Shown: piece after piece, positions 25,571 to 35,581 of the stretch | Position numbering within the stretch: position 1 is the stretch's first letter | How the letters are laid out: the number at the start of each line of letters is the position of its first letter | Source: Bacteroidia bacterium | Lineage (GTDB): Bacteria; Bacteroidota; Bacteroidia; Flavobacteriales; Flavobacteriaceae | Assembly (NCBI GenBank): GCA_030427585.1 | Contig: JAUIBW010000003.1 | Coordinates: 1-64,000, forward strand | DNA length: 64,000 nt | Reading direction: 5' to 3' | Notes under the pieces: model-generated | Told to the model about the DNA's origin: nothing | Database searches by the model: none | What the model saw: the letters and a program-made list of their open reading frames with translations, nothing else | Translations under genes and position numbers: made by a program

Positions 25571-28090
25571 TTAAAATTTCATTCCCAATCGAACATTAAA
25601 AACCCGCGGCGTTAAATAATTGGGAATGGCAAATTGACGTTGACTTGCTGCATCCCTTACAAAAGTATTGGTAATCGTGTTTTGATTATCAAAAATATTA
25701 TAGATTTCAAACCCCAGGTTTAGTTCTCTAAACATATTAAGAAAGTGCCCCTCTCTTAATCTTTTATTTTGATCGACCACGACATATGAGATCCCTAAAT
25801 CGGCCCTTCGATAATCTCGTAATCTGGTCTGAAAATTATAGGGATCGGCATAACTGGGAGAGCCTCCAGGTACTCCCGTTTGATAGACCATATTTAAATA
25901 CATTTTTAAACTTGGAATAGAAGGTACATAGTCCTGAAATAATACTCCGATTTTTAGTCGTTGATCTGTTGGTCGGGCGATATATCCGCGTTTATCGATA
26001 TTTTCTTCAGTTTTTAAATATCCAAAACTCACCCAGCTTTCTGTACCGGGAACAAATTCTCCATTAAGTCTTAAATCTATCCCTTGTGCATATGCTTCTG
26101 CATTATTTCTTGCACGATATCGTATCCTAACATTTTCAATAGTGTAAGGGTTTACATCGGTTAACTTTTTGTAAAATAGCTCTGTAGTTAATTTAAATGG
26201 TCTTTTCCACATAGAAAAGCTGTAATCATTACCTAGTACGATATGTATTGATTGTTGTGCTTTAACATCTGGTCGTACTACTCCTAATGAATCTCGTAAT
26301 TCTCTATAGAAAGGTGGTTGGTGGTACAATCCCCCAGATATTCTAAAGATCATATCAGATTTCCAATTAGGTTTAATAGCAACCTGAGCTCTGGGGCTGA
26401 ATACAATTTGCGAATCAGAGCTGTTAACTGTATTTCCATAAATATTCCAGTTATGTGCCCTAATGCCTATATTTGCCCATATTTCATTTTCTTTTATGTT
26501 AGAGCGGATACTGTATTGTGCATATCCAGAAATACGATCAATTTTAGTGCTATTTGTGGCTCTTACACTAGTAAAAGGGACAATAGGACTTGCGAAAGGA
26601 ATATAGGGCTGATCATTAGCAAAATCCAATACAGGAGGTCTGATAGAAAAGCCGGCAGAGTCAATAATTTCATATTCCTGTAAACGATCTCTAATATCTT
26701 CTGAGGTATATTTGATGCCCCAATCAAACTGATGCTGGTCTGCAACATATGTTCCTTTGTGCTCGAGATTATATATCAATGCATCCAAATCGTTTCTTGC
26801 ATGCGTTAATTGAGAACCTATACCTTCACTAAATTCTACTTCTCCCAGGTTTTCACTGCCAATATCAGTGTTTACAGTACCCAGGGCATAGGCAGCAAAA
26901 ATATCATAGTGTTCTTGTTCTTGTGTGTGATATCCCGAAGCAATCAATTTAAGGGTTAGGTTGTCATTGGCCCTATACGTACCTTTTAATGCCCCAAAAT
27001 AAGTTTCGTACCGGTCTTTTTCTTGCCCGTCATAACGAACAGTCAATGCTTGCACTGTTTGTAATGTCCCAAAATTCACCTGTTCGGTTAATGGTTCATA
27101 ATCATAGGTGTTAAGTGCCAGATTGCTTAAGAACCCTAATTCGAATTTACTGGAAAAATTATAGGAAAGATACGTTTGTACATCTGCAAATCTGGGCCGA
27201 AAATTAGTCTCTGTATTTTTTGCATCTACTAATAAGCTATTATCCCTATACCGCACACCGACGATAGCAGCAAGTTTTTTGTTTTTAGAAATCCCTTCTG
27301 CAGAAACACTACCTCCCAGGAGGCTTAAATCTGCCGTTGCGCCTAATCTTGTTGGTCTTTTGTAGGTAATGTCTAAAACTGAAGAAAGCTTATCTCCGTA
27401 TTTAGCCTGAAACCCTCCTGCAGAAAAATCTACATTACGGACCATATCTGTATTTACAAAGCTTAAGCCTTCCTGTTGCCCTGATCGTATTAAAAAAGGA
27501 CGATAAACCTCGATCTCATTTACATAGACCAAATTTTCATCATAATTTCCTCCACGAACAGCATATTGTGTACTTAATTCATTATTAGAACTTACACCAG
27601 GTAAACTTTTGAGAAGCCCTTCTACACCCGCATTGGCAGAGGGAGTGGTTCTAATGGTTTCGGGATCTAACGTTGTAATTCCTTCTACTGTTTTTCGTTC
27701 TCTACCCGATATAATAACTTCACCGATTTGTTCGACATCTGTTTTTAGTACCGGATTAAGTTCATACTCTTGATTTTCTTCGAGATTAATAACGAATTGC
27801 ACATTTTTTAAACTAATATGAGATATGTGTACTGTAATTTCTTGATTAGCTGGTATGCTAAGTTGGTATACGCCGTTTTTGTCAGATTGAGTACCAGTGT
27901 CGTTATAAGAGATATTAGCCCCTTGAATGGGAATATTGTTTTCATTAAGAATAACACCTTTTAATGTTGCGGTTTGGGCTGAAGAAGAAATACTGATTAG
28001 GACCAGTAAAATCAGAAGAGGGAAAAAATTAGGTTTCAAGAAATAATAGTATTTAAGGTTTTCTAAAAAATGTGGTTTCGAATGTTGCAC
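25571..28090 (-). CDS. TonB-dependent receptor
   Basis: An outer-membrane active transporter of up to 839 residues. The signal peptide (FFPLLILLVLISISSSAQ) is followed by a carboxypeptidase-regulatory-like domain (about 40-125: TLKGVILNENNIPIQGANIS), a plug (about 130-240, including VIISGRERKTVEGI and YAVRGGNYDENLVYVNE), and the barrel, ending in FNVRLGMKF with a terminal aromatic. The start is uncertain: GTG 28090 overlaps the upstream peptidase gene by 38 bases, and TTG 28038 (MKPNFFPLL) gives a neater signal peptide. There is no SusD partner. Substrate unknown; the M23 peptidase gene upstream suggests cotranscription, not function. Confidence 0.9.
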   Translation of the reverse strand: MQHSKPHFLENLKYYYFLKPNFFPLLILLVLISISSSAQTATLKGVILNENNIPIQGANISYNDTGTQSDKNGVYQLSIPANQEITVHISHISLKNVQFVINLEENQEYELNPVLKTDVEQIGEVIISGRERKTVEGITTLDPETIRTTPSANAGVEGLLKSLPGVSSNNELSTQYAVRGGNYDENLVYVNEIEVYRPFLIRSGQQEGLSFVNTDMVRNVDFSAGGFQAKYGDKLSSVLDITYKRPTRLGATADLSLLGGSVSAEGISKNKKLAAIVGVRYRDNSLLVDAKNTETNFRPRFADVQTYLSYNFSSKFELGFLSNLALNTYDYEPLTEQVNFGTLQTVQALTVRYDGQEKDRYETYFGALKGTYRANDNLTLKLIASGYHTQEQEHYDIFAAYALGTVNTDIGSENLGEVEFSEGIGSQLTHARNDLDALIYNLEHKGTYVADQHQFDWGIKYTSEDIRDRLQEYEIIDSAGFSIRPPVLDFANDQPYIPFASPIVPFTSVRATNSTKIDRISGYAQYSIRSNIKENEIWANIGIRAHNWNIYGNTVNSSDSQIVFSPRAQVAIKPNWKSDMIFRISGGLYHQPPFYRELRDSLGVVRPDVKAQQSIHIVLGNDYSFSMWKRPFKLTTELFYKKLTDVNPYTIENVRIRYRARNNAEAYAQGIDLRLNGEFVPGTESWVSFGYLKTEENIDKRGYIARPTDQRLKIGVLFQDYVPSIPSLKMYLNMVYQTGVPGGSPSYADPYNFQTRLRDYRRADLGISYVVVDQNKRLREGHFLNMFRELNLGFEIYNIFDNQNTITNTFVRDAASQRQFAIPNYLTPRVFNVRLGMKF

Positions 28091-29741
28091 GATTACCTAC
28101 TTTATCTAACACCACAAGTTTAAAATTATTTTCTGAGTCCACATGAATTTTATCATTAAAATCATAGATTAACATTCCGGTCTTATAATCATATTCCAAT
28201 AAAATAAATTTTCCATTTATAGTGCCTCGATAACTTTTTATTCCGGATTCAGAATCATTAATTTTTACTTTTAAATGTGTGGCCTTTGATATCCATTTTT
28301 TGCTAGAAACATTAATAGGTATTATGGTAGGTTTCTGGTTATCGGTAAATAAGGAGTATGTTCCAAAAGTACGTGTCCTGGTAGAGAACCGATTACCTTT
28401 CTTTGATGTTCTAGAGTATGATGGTGTTTTAGAGCCATTTATACGGCCTATGTATAACTTTTCCTTATCTTCTTCATTGTATCTTGACACATCAAAAACC
28501 AAAGTCATATTTTTATGTAACGGAGTTTTGTCATCGTGGATTTTGATTTTTTCTCCACTAACAGATATATCCAGATAAGTATCTTCATATAATGCACCTT
28601 TAGGGATGAAAAGATCAAAAAAACCAGAACTATATGTGTAATTTTCAGTTGCTTTAGCGTATTCAGATGTTTTAGAGATATCTGCTTTTGTGATTGTTTC
28701 TACATTCTTTCCTTGTATAGGGATAGTGATTGTAGTTGTATTGTTTTTAAAATCTTTGATATGAATGGTATAGTTGTAAGAAAGGCTATCTTGAATAGTG
28801 ACAATGCCATTATTTACTTTCTTTTTAAAAACGGTTAATGGATTATTTTTTTCAACGAAGAGTTTTGTTATTCTACTTCTATATTCTTTAAAATAGGAGT
28901 AATCAATAATCCGATTTGCATATCGTGTTTCGGCAAAAGAAAAACGATTCATTTCTATTTTTAAATTTTCCTGACCATTAATTTGGGTAGTTATCTCATA
29001 TATACCATTATTATTTTCGGCTAAATCTTGTTTATCTATGGTAGATACACCAAAACCGATTTTACCGTATGCATCTAAATTCTCTGCCTTAAAACTACCA
29101 TCCTCTTGGGGCGTAAGTTTTAATCTAACTGGTGTTTGCGCGCCGTTAACATGTGTATCTTTATCCAAACTATAGACCCAAAGACTATTTATAATTGGTT
29201 TTCTGGTATCTTTTACCTCTAAACCAAAATTCATTGGATTCATTGGTCTGGATCTCGAGTCTCTAATTTCAAAATGAAGATGAGGTCCAGAACTTCCTCC
29301 GGTATTACCACTATATGCTATAACACCACCTTGCTTTACCATTAACGATCCTGATTTAGGAAAAAGCTCTATTTCATAAGATTCTTTTGCATATTGTCTT
29401 TCTTTTACAAAAGCTTCAATTTCTGGAGAGAATTTTTTTAAATGAGCATATACACTAGTGTATCCATTGGGGTGTGCAATATATAGTGCTTTACCATACC
29501 CACCATGCGAAACCTTTATTCTAGCTACTCGACCAGATGCTGTAGCATATACATTTAACCCTTCCTCACCATTAGTTTTCATATCTAATCCAGAATGAAA
29601 ATGGTTAGATCTCAACTCACCAAATGTTCCGGAAACTACGGTAGGAATATCAAGAGGGCAAATAAAATAATCTTTAGGAAGGTTTTTTTGTCCATAGCAA
29701 AAAGAAAAGCCGAGTACAATAAAAACTATGATCTTTCTCAT
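28053..29741 (-). CDS. M23 family metallopeptidase
   Basis: A 562-residue exported peptidase with the signal peptide ending FSFCYGQ. The LytM/M23 domain at about 30-175 has zinc ligands H49 and D53 in HSGLD and the HLHFE motif, so the catalytic zinc site is intact; these enzymes cut peptidoglycan cross-links. The long C-terminal part (180-560) holds beta-sandwich-like domains. It overlaps the TonB receptor gene by 38 bases. Homologues are widespread in Bacteroidota. The start is at ATG 29741. Confidence 0.9.
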   Translation of the reverse strand: MRKIIVFIVLGFSFCYGQKNLPKDYFICPLDIPTVVSGTFGELRSNHFHSGLDMKTNGEEGLNVYATASGRVARIKVSHGGYGKALYIAHPNGYTSVYAHLKKFSPEIEAFVKERQYAKESYEIELFPKSGSLMVKQGGVIAYSGNTGGSSGPHLHFEIRDSRSRPMNPMNFGLEVKDTRKPIINSLWVYSLDKDTHVNGAQTPVRLKLTPQEDGSFKAENLDAYGKIGFGVSTIDKQDLAENNNGIYEITTQINGQENLKIEMNRFSFAETRYANRIIDYSYFKEYRSRITKLFVEKNNPLTVFKKKVNNGIVTIQDSLSYNYTIHIKDFKNNTTTITIPIQGKNVETITKADISKTSEYAKATENYTYSSGFFDLFIPKGALYEDTYLDISVSGEKIKIHDDKTPLHKNMTLVFDVSRYNEEDKEKLYIGRINGSKTPSYSRTSKKGNRFSTRTRTFGTYSLFTDNQKPTIIPINVSSKKWISKATHLKVKINDSESGIKSYRGTINGKFILLEYDYKTGMLIYDFNDKIHVDSENNFKLVVLDKVGNRATFETTFFRKP

Positions 29742-29808
29742 AAAAAGCGGGTATCTATGTATATTGTTTATGAAATGTGCTTATAAAACTACTTATTTTT
29801 TTGCTAGG

Positions 29809-30855
29809 TTATGTTATTTTCAATGCATGATTAATAGCATCATTTAAATATCCACCAGAAATAATTTTTGTTCTAACCAGATCGACATTGGTTTTCATTT
29901 TTTTATATTCTTCAGATGATAAACTTTCGAGTTTGTTACTTAATTCATCCAAATTAGAAACGGTAAAACCAATATTGTTATCTGTTATAAAAGTACTAAT
30001 GGCTGCTTTATCCCATACAATTACTGGTAATCCACATAAAATATACAATGAAGTTTTATGAGGGTTATTGTATTTTAAATACTGCCCGTATTGTCCACTA
30101 CATTCTTCTGTAGAAATACCATCCCATACTAATCCAAAGGACCCTTTAATATGATAAGCAACCACATCAGAAGGAAATGCTCCTTCATAATTTAGTACAG
30201 ATGTTTCTTTTTGGGTTTTTAGTTTTTGATAATCAAATCCCATACCATACAGATTCATTCTGAAATTTTTTCTTTCGAGTAGGTCAATATCATAGATATA
30301 AGAATTTTTACCATCTCCAAAACCTCCGGCATACACTACTTCGTGCATCTTTTCTCCTGTAACATCATTGTTTTGATCTGGTAATCCTTTATTTAAGATA
30401 TAGTCAAATATTCCGAGTACAATTATTGGGATTTTAACGTCTTGTTTTAAAAACCAATTCTTCATCGACTCATTATGCACGATAATGGCATTTGAAGGAA
30501 TTATTTTTTTTAATTCTTTATGGGCATCACTGGTTCTACCTTTCAGAAAACGTACATCATGGACAATTGTAATAATGTTACATCTTTTCATTTTTGCCAC
30601 AAATAAGACATAGTTTCTAAACTTATTTAGAGGATATTGCGTGCATAATGTTGATTTATAGGGTAATCGTATTAGGGCAAAGGTGATCCCGAAAAAATTT
30701 TTTAGAGCACCAATTGCAGAGTTTGGGATTGAAGATTGTTTGAATCCCAGATTTTTAAACCCCATTTCGGTTAGAATAGACTCACAATCAGTTTTTGCTT
30801 TACCTGCTGCATTAAAAAGAGATTTGTAATTTCTGGAAATGAAATATCCTTTCAT
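29809..30855 (-). CDS. Galactofuranosyltransferase-like glycosyltransferase
   Basis: A 348-residue cytoplasmic glycosyltransferase of GT-B style. Segments resembling bacterial beta-1,6-galactofuranosyltransferases are IITIVHDVRFLKG, VVYAGGFGDGKNSYIYD, GLVWDGISTEECSGQYGQYLKYNNPHK and PVIVWDKAAISTFI. No signal peptide or membrane helix. It is divergent from the UDP-galactopyranose mutase gene, whose product is its likely donor, which strongly supports the Galf role. The acceptor is unknown (O-antigen, capsule or glycolipid). Confidence 0.82.
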   Translation of the reverse strand: MKGYFISRNYKSLFNAAGKAKTDCESILTEMGFKNLGFKQSSIPNSAIGALKNFFGITFALIRLPYKSTLCTQYPLNKFRNYVLFVAKMKRCNIITIVHDVRFLKGRTSDAHKELKKIIPSNAIIVHNESMKNWFLKQDVKIPIIVLGIFDYILNKGLPDQNNDVTGEKMHEVVYAGGFGDGKNSYIYDIDLLERKNFRMNLYGMGFDYQKLKTQKETSVLNYEGAFPSDVVAYHIKGSFGLVWDGISTEECSGQYGQYLKYNNPHKTSLYILCGLPVIVWDKAAISTFITDNNIGFTVSNLDELSNKLESLSSEEYKKMKTNVDLVRTKIISGGYLNDAINHALKIT

Positions 30856-30980
30856 ATGAAAATGTAAATTTATTGTGGGAAAGATACATACATTTTATTT
30901 TTTATACCCAATTTTAATAAGATTATCAATTGTGATTTTTTGATGTATAATTATTACGTATAAAATCCTTTTAAAAGTAG

Positions 30981-30988
30981 TAGTTTTG
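30981..30988 (+). promoter_or_regulatory. -7 promoter element of glf
   Basis: TAGTTTTG fits TAnnTTTG. It predicts a transcript start near 30995, downstream of the TTG at 30993, so translation should begin at GTG 31035. Confidence 0.55.
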
Positions 30989-31034
30989 ATAATTGAATTT
31001 TTTAGAAACCATTTCAAATCAAAAAAATATATTA

Positions 31035-32156
31035 GTGAAAGAAAAGAGGTATGATTATCTAATTGTTGGGGCAGGATTGTTTGGAAGTGTTTTTGCTCAC
31101 GAAATGACTAATCGAGGTAAAAAATGTCTTGTGATAGATAAACGAGATCATTTAGGCGGAAATGTGTATTGTGAGGAAAAAGAAGGGATTAATGTGCATA
31201 AATATGGAGCTCACATTTTTCATACTAATGATAAAAAACTTTGGGATTATGTAAATCAGTTTGCAACTTTTAATAATTATATAAATTCTCCGCTATCATT
31301 ATCAAAAGGTAAACTGTATAATCTGCCTTTTAATATGAATACCTTTTATCAACTTTGGGGAACCAAGACACCACAGGAAGCAAAAAAGATTATTGATGAA
31401 CAAGTAGCACAATATGGTGTGAAGTCTCCACAAAACCTGGAAGAACAAGCTTTGTCTTTGGTGGGTAAAGATATTTATGAAACTTTTATTAAAACCTACA
31501 CAGAAAAACAATGGGGGAAAAAAGCTACAGAACTCCCTGCATTTATTATTAAAAGACTCCCTGTTAGATATACGTACAACAACAATTATTTTAATGACAT
31601 TTACCAAGGGATTCCTATTGGGGGATATAATGTAATTATTAATGGTTTACTAGATGGTGTTGAAACCAAAATAGGAGTGGATTTTTTTGAAGATAGAATA
31701 GAGCTCGAATCTCTGGCCGATAAAATTGTGTATACCGGTAAGATAGATGAATTCTTTGGATATAAGTATGGATATTTAGAATACAGATCGTTACGATTCG
31801 AACATGAGCTTCATAATATAGAAAATTACCAAGGTAATGCCGTGGTAAATTATAATGATGCAAGTTATGCATTTACCAGAATTATCGAGCATAAACATTT
31901 TGAATTTGGAAAGCAGGATAAAACAATTATAACAAAAGAATATCCCGAAAATTGGGATAGAAGCAAGGAGGCATATTATCCTATTAATAATAGTAGAAAT
32001 CAAGAAATCTTTAAAAAGTATAAAGAAGAATCACAACAATTAGAAGGTGTGATTTTTGGAGGAAGACTGGCAGAATATCGCTATTATGATATGCACCAGA
32101 TAATCGCGTCGTCTTTGGTTAAAGTTGAAGAAATATCGAGGATTAAACCACAATAA
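31035..32156 (+). CDS. glf: UDP-galactopyranose mutase
   Basis: A flavoenzyme converting UDP-galactopyranose to UDP-galactofuranose. The N-terminal FAD motif is YDYLIVGAGLFGSVFAHE, followed by DKRDHLGGN and the HKYGAHIFHTND substrate region. Later motifs are the KQWG and RLPVRYTYNNNYFND segments and the C-terminal FGGRLAEYRYYDMHQII. Length 373 residues when started at GTG 31035; the 14 codons from TTG 30993 carry no family resemblance and lie on the promoter. It works with the divergent galactofuranosyltransferase. Confidence 0.95.
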   Translation: MKEKRYDYLIVGAGLFGSVFAHEMTNRGKKCLVIDKRDHLGGNVYCEEKEGINVHKYGAHIFHTNDKKLWDYVNQFATFNNYINSPLSLSKGKLYNLPFNMNTFYQLWGTKTPQEAKKIIDEQVAQYGVKSPQNLEEQALSLVGKDIYETFIKTYTEKQWGKKATELPAFIIKRLPVRYTYNNNYFNDIYQGIPIGGYNVIINGLLDGVETKIGVDFFEDRIELESLADKIVYTGKIDEFFGYKYGYLEYRSLRFEHELHNIENYQGNAVVNYNDASYAFTRIIEHKHFEFGKQDKTIITKEYPENWDRSKEAYYPINNSRNQEIFKKYKEESQQLEGVIFGGRLAEYRYYDMHQIIASSLVKVEEISRIKPQ

Positions 32157-32186
32157 AGAAAGGGTGTAAAATTAGTTGTAAAACTA

Positions 32187-32217
32187 TTGGGTTTTTTCAA
32201 TTGGTATGTTAACTTTG
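32187..32217 (+). promoter_or_regulatory. Promoter of the zapB-like/zapA operon
   Basis: TTG (32187-32189) and TAACTTTG (32210-32217) are spaced 20 bases apart, fitting the Bacteroidota -33/-7 pattern, 28 bases before the ATG of the coiled-coil gene. Confidence 0.6.
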
Positions 32218-32245
32218 TGTAACGAAGTATTGTGTAAAATTTACA

Positions 32246-32536
32246 ATGAGTGATTTAATTGAAATTATTGATTCTCTTGAAAATAGAATAAGTAAGTTGC
32301 TTCATAAATATGAATTAGTTAAGCAACAAAATTTAAGTTTAAAAGAGAAAATATCGAATTTGGAGTCTAATTCAGAACTTCAGACAGATCAATTAAAGCA
32401 GTGGGAAGAAAAATTCAGTGCGCTCAAAAATGCAAATGCAATACTAGGCAGTGACGAATATAAAAGGGAAACCAAGCTCAAAATAAACGCTTTAATAAGA
32501 GAGATTGATATGTGCATTGCACAACTTTCTGGATAA
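32246..32536 (+). CDS. Coiled-coil protein, ZapB-like partner of ZapA
   Basis: A 96-residue protein made almost wholly of heptad repeats (IEIIDSLENRISKLLHKYELV through GSDEYKRETKLKINALIREID). It lies 7 bases upstream of zapA and has the length and coiled-coil character of ZapB-like division factors. Similarity is by architecture only; a division role is inferred from position. Confidence 0.7.
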   Translation: MSDLIEIIDSLENRISKLLHKYELVKQQNLSLKEKISNLESNSELQTDQLKQWEEKFSALKNANAILGSDEYKRETKLKINALIREIDMCIAQLSG

Positions 32537-32543
32537 GTAAAAT

Positions 32544-32834
32544 ATGGCAGATAAGCTTAAAATTAAATTATCTATTGCAGATCGCGTATATCCGTTAACG
32601 ATTAATCCGGATCAGGAAGAAGGTTTACGAAAAGCGGCAAAAAAGATAGAAGCCATGATAAAGCAATTTGAGCAAAGTTATGCAGTTAGAGATAAGCAAG
32701 ATGTATTGGCAATGTGTGCTTTACAATTTGCTGCACAAGTAGAACAAAAAGCTATAGATAAAAATGATGACACGGTTAATGTGGCGAATAGATTAAATGA
32801 ATTAAATAATTTGCTACATGAACATTTATCATAA
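32544..32834 (+). CDS. zapA: Cell division protein ZapA
   Basis: A 96-residue FtsZ-ring stabiliser. The family pattern is visible: a short beta N-terminus (KLKIKLSIADRVYPLTINPDQEE) followed by a helix beginning GLRKAAKKIEAMIKQFE, then the long coiled-coil tail. It precedes 6S RNA and rny, the order known from flavobacteria. Confidence 0.9.
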   Translation: MADKLKIKLSIADRVYPLTINPDQEEGLRKAAKKIEAMIKQFEQSYAVRDKQDVLAMCALQFAAQVEQKAIDKNDDTVNVANRLNELNNLLHEHLS

Positions 32835-32860
32835 CGTTCTTTAAAATAAATAAGGTTACT

Positions 32861-33025
32861 GCCTGCACTAGTTGTTATTTTGATAAACTCAACAAGAATT
32901 AATTAAAAAGGGTGAGTTTAAGTTGTAAAAGCGCGCCGCCTTGAGCGGATTCTTGAGCAATTTGTTAGCCCTAAACCTGTTTTTACAGAGTTTATACAGA
33001 ACCTTTGCTAGTGCAGGCTTTTTTT
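32861..33025 (+). ncRNA. ssrS: 6S RNA (6S-Flavo type)
   Basis: The ends GCCTGCACTAG (32861-32871) and CTAGTGCAGGC (33008-33018) pair perfectly over 11 bases to close the molecule, followed by a T run that ends transcription. The length of about 165 bases and the position between zapA and rny match the known 6S-Flavo RNAs. The product would bind the housekeeping RNA polymerase and lower transcription in stationary phase. The internal bubble was not folded in detail. Confidence 0.85.
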
Positions 33026-33046
33026 ATATAAATACTAACACAAATT

Positions 33047-34615
33047 ATGGATAACAATATTATATTTTTAATAGTTGCTGGAGTAGCAGGACTAATGATA
33101 GGATTTATCATTGCCAAAGTTCTGGAACGAAGTAAGGCCTCTGAAATTATTAAAAATGCTAAAAAAACTTCCGAAAGCATTTTAAGAGATGCTAAAAATG
33201 AAGGAGAGACAATTAAAAAAGACAAGATACTTCAGGCTAAAGAGAAATTTATTGAATTAAAATCAGAGCATGAAAAGGTAATTTTATCGAGAGATAAGAA
33301 GATGGCTGAAGCAGAAAAACGAACTAGAGATAAAGAATCTCAGGTTTCTAATGAATTATCTAAAAACAAAAAATTAAATATAGAGCTAGAGGAAAAAATT
33401 AAAGAAGGAGAGCAACGCAAGGATTATTTAGAAAAGAAGCAAAACGAACTTAAAAAACTTCATAAAAGTCAGGTACAGCAGCTCGAAGTTATATCTGGAT
33501 TATCTGCAGAAGAAGCAAAAGAACAGCTTGTCGAATCTTTAAAAGGGCAAGCAAAGACTGATGCTATGGCACTTATTCAAGATACTATTGAAGAGGCTAA
33601 ACTAACTGCACAACAAGAAGCTAAGAAAGTAATAATTAATACTATTCAAAGAATAGGTACAGAAGAAGCAATTGAGAATTGTGTTTCGGTTTTTAATATT
33701 GAAAGTGACGATGTAAAAGGTAGGATTATTGGTCGTGAAGGTAGAAATATTAGAGCTATTGAGGCTGCTACAGGAGTTGAGATTATAGTTGATGATACTC
33801 CCGAAGCAATAATTTTATCTTGTTTTGATTCTGTGAGAAGGGAAGTAGCTCGATTATCACTTCATAAATTAGTAACCGATGGAAGAATTCATCCTGCACG
33901 AATAGAAGAAGTAGTTAGAAAAACAAGAAAGCAAATTGATGAAGAGATTATCGAAGTTGGTAAGCGTACTGTAATTGATCTTGGTATTCATGGATTGCAT
34001 CCAGAATTAATTAAAACTATTGGTAGGATGAAGTATAGGTCTTCATATGGTCAGAATCTTCTACAGCATTCAAGAGAAGTTGCTAAATTATGTGGTGTAA
34101 TGGCTTCAGAATTAGGGTTAAATCCTAAACTGGCAAAAAGAGCAGGTTTGCTGCATGATATTGGTAAAGTGCCAGATACGGAAACAGAAGTACCACATGC
34201 TATTCTGGGAATGCAATGGGCAGAAAAATATGGTGAAAAACAAGAAGTTTGTAATGCTATAGGGGCTCATCATGATGAGGTAGAAATGACATCATTAATC
34301 TCTCCGATCGTTCAGGTATGTGATGCGATTAGTGGTGCTAGACCAGGTGCTAGACGTCAGGTATTGGATTCATATATACAAAGACTGAAAGATTTAGAAG
34401 GAATCGCTTTTGGATTTGACGGAGTGAAAAAAGCTTATGCTATTCAGGCCGGTAGAGAGCTTCGTGTGATTGTCGAAAGTGAAAAAGTGAATGATGAAAA
34501 AGCAGCTAGTCTTTCTTTCGAGATTTCTCAAAAAATACAAACGGATATGACATATCCAGGTCAGGTTAAAGTGACTGTAATACGAGAGACAAGAGCAGTA
34601 AATATTGCTAAATAA
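33047..34615 (+). CDS. rny: Ribonuclease Y
   Basis: A membrane-anchored endoribonuclease of 522 residues. The N-terminal helix is [20 protein letters not shown]; a long coiled coil follows (about 30-165); the KH domain has [20 protein letters not shown]; the HD domain has the [10 protein letters not shown] catalytic pair and [13 protein letters not shown]. Length is typical. It initiates mRNA decay with the degradosome-like complex. It follows 6S RNA, with no separate terminator after it that I can see. Confidence 0.95.
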   Translation: MDNNIIFLIVAGVAGLMIGFIIAKVLERSKASEIIKNAKKTSESILRDAKNEGETIKKDKILQAKEKFIELKSEHEKVILSRDKKMAEAEKRTRDKESQVSNELSKNKKLNIELEEKIKEGEQRKDYLEKKQNELKKLHKSQVQQLEVISGLSAEEAKEQLVESLKGQAKTDAMALIQDTIEEAKLTAQQEAKKVIINTIQRIGTEEAIENCVSVFNIESDDVKGRIIGREGRNIRAIEAATGVEIIVDDTPEAIILSCFDSVRREVARLSLHKLVTDGRIHPARIEEVVRKTRKQIDEEIIEVGKRTVIDLGIHGLHPELIKTIGRMKYRSSYGQNLLQHSREVAKLCGVMASELGLNPKLAKRAGLLHDIGKVPDTETEVPHAILGMQWAEKYGEKQEVCNAIGAHHDEVEMTSLISPIVQVCDAISGARPGARRQVLDSYIQRLKDLEGIAFGFDGVKKAYAIQAGRELRVIVESEKVNDEKAASLSFEISQKIQTDMTYPGQVKVTVIRETRAVNIAK

Positions 34616-34838
34616 TTATTACAGGCATCAAACCCTATGGCTTAATTAGCTGGGTAGTGGCATAAGGTCCTACCTTAATACTTCTATTACTACATTTAGA
34701 CATAAAAAAAGATATGTTCTTATGGTAGACTTGTTTGATAAAGAACAAATTTCGATTTAGTGAACTGCTTGTTAAACAGCTTGTATGGTAGATGTGATGA
34801 TGTTCGAGAGGTGCTCTGTTATCTATGGATAGCGGAGT

Positions 34839-35581
34839 TTAAACTTCATGTTTAGGTGCAAAACGCTCAATTATTAGCTTTTCGTTGTTGGTTAGCTTGC
34901 TAAAAATAATGCTTATGACTTCATTCAATTTTTTAGTTGACTTATAAAAACCTCCACATTCTACTCCACCACAATAGACATTTTCATTCTTATCATACAT
35001 TAACCAACAACCTGATTCAGTATAAAATACCATAAGTTCTTCTATTGGAAATGCTTTATAATGTTCATCCAAAATACATTCTTTAAGCCATTCTTCTACA
35101 ATAGCTTTTTTGATTTGACAGGGGTGGTAAAAGTACCCTGAAGCTGAAAACCCTCCATTGATCCATAACCTTCCAAATTTATAAACTTCTTGCAATGGTT
35201 TAGGGAGCTCTTCAAGTAGCTTATCGCCAGATCAATATTATTATTTATTGATATAAGATATTCTGGAAAATCTCGATGCCTCTCCTGTTTTACACTATTT
35301 GCAATAAAAAAATCCTGATTATGTATACTAAGGATTTTATTGGATTGTTTTAATGAATCAATCCAATATGATAATTCCTTATTTTGAGTGTTGTGGAATA
35401 TATTTTCAATTACAGAATCGAAATTGCTGAAGAAGTTAAAGTACATCTCTTCTTCTAGGTTAATAGGGTTAGGTAATAAAGAGGAATCCTGAATATATAT
35501 TGAATTAGGTATATCTCCTACACCCAATGGATGTGGAGCATAACAAAAATCGGGAAACCTTTTTGTTGTATCTTCACTCAT
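34839..35581 (-). pseudogene. Frameshifted gene of unknown function
   Basis: Two overlapping minus-strand frames (35581 to 35096 and 35195 to 34839) read as one protein if a frameshift lies near 35196-35231. The first half (from MSEDTTKRFPDFCYAPHPLG) has normal composition up to that point; after it the other frame carries SGDKLLEELPKPLQEVYKFG and GGFSASGYFYHPC, which is far more protein-like than the frame-1 tail. No family recognised. A second explanation is a sequencing error. Confidence 0.55.
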
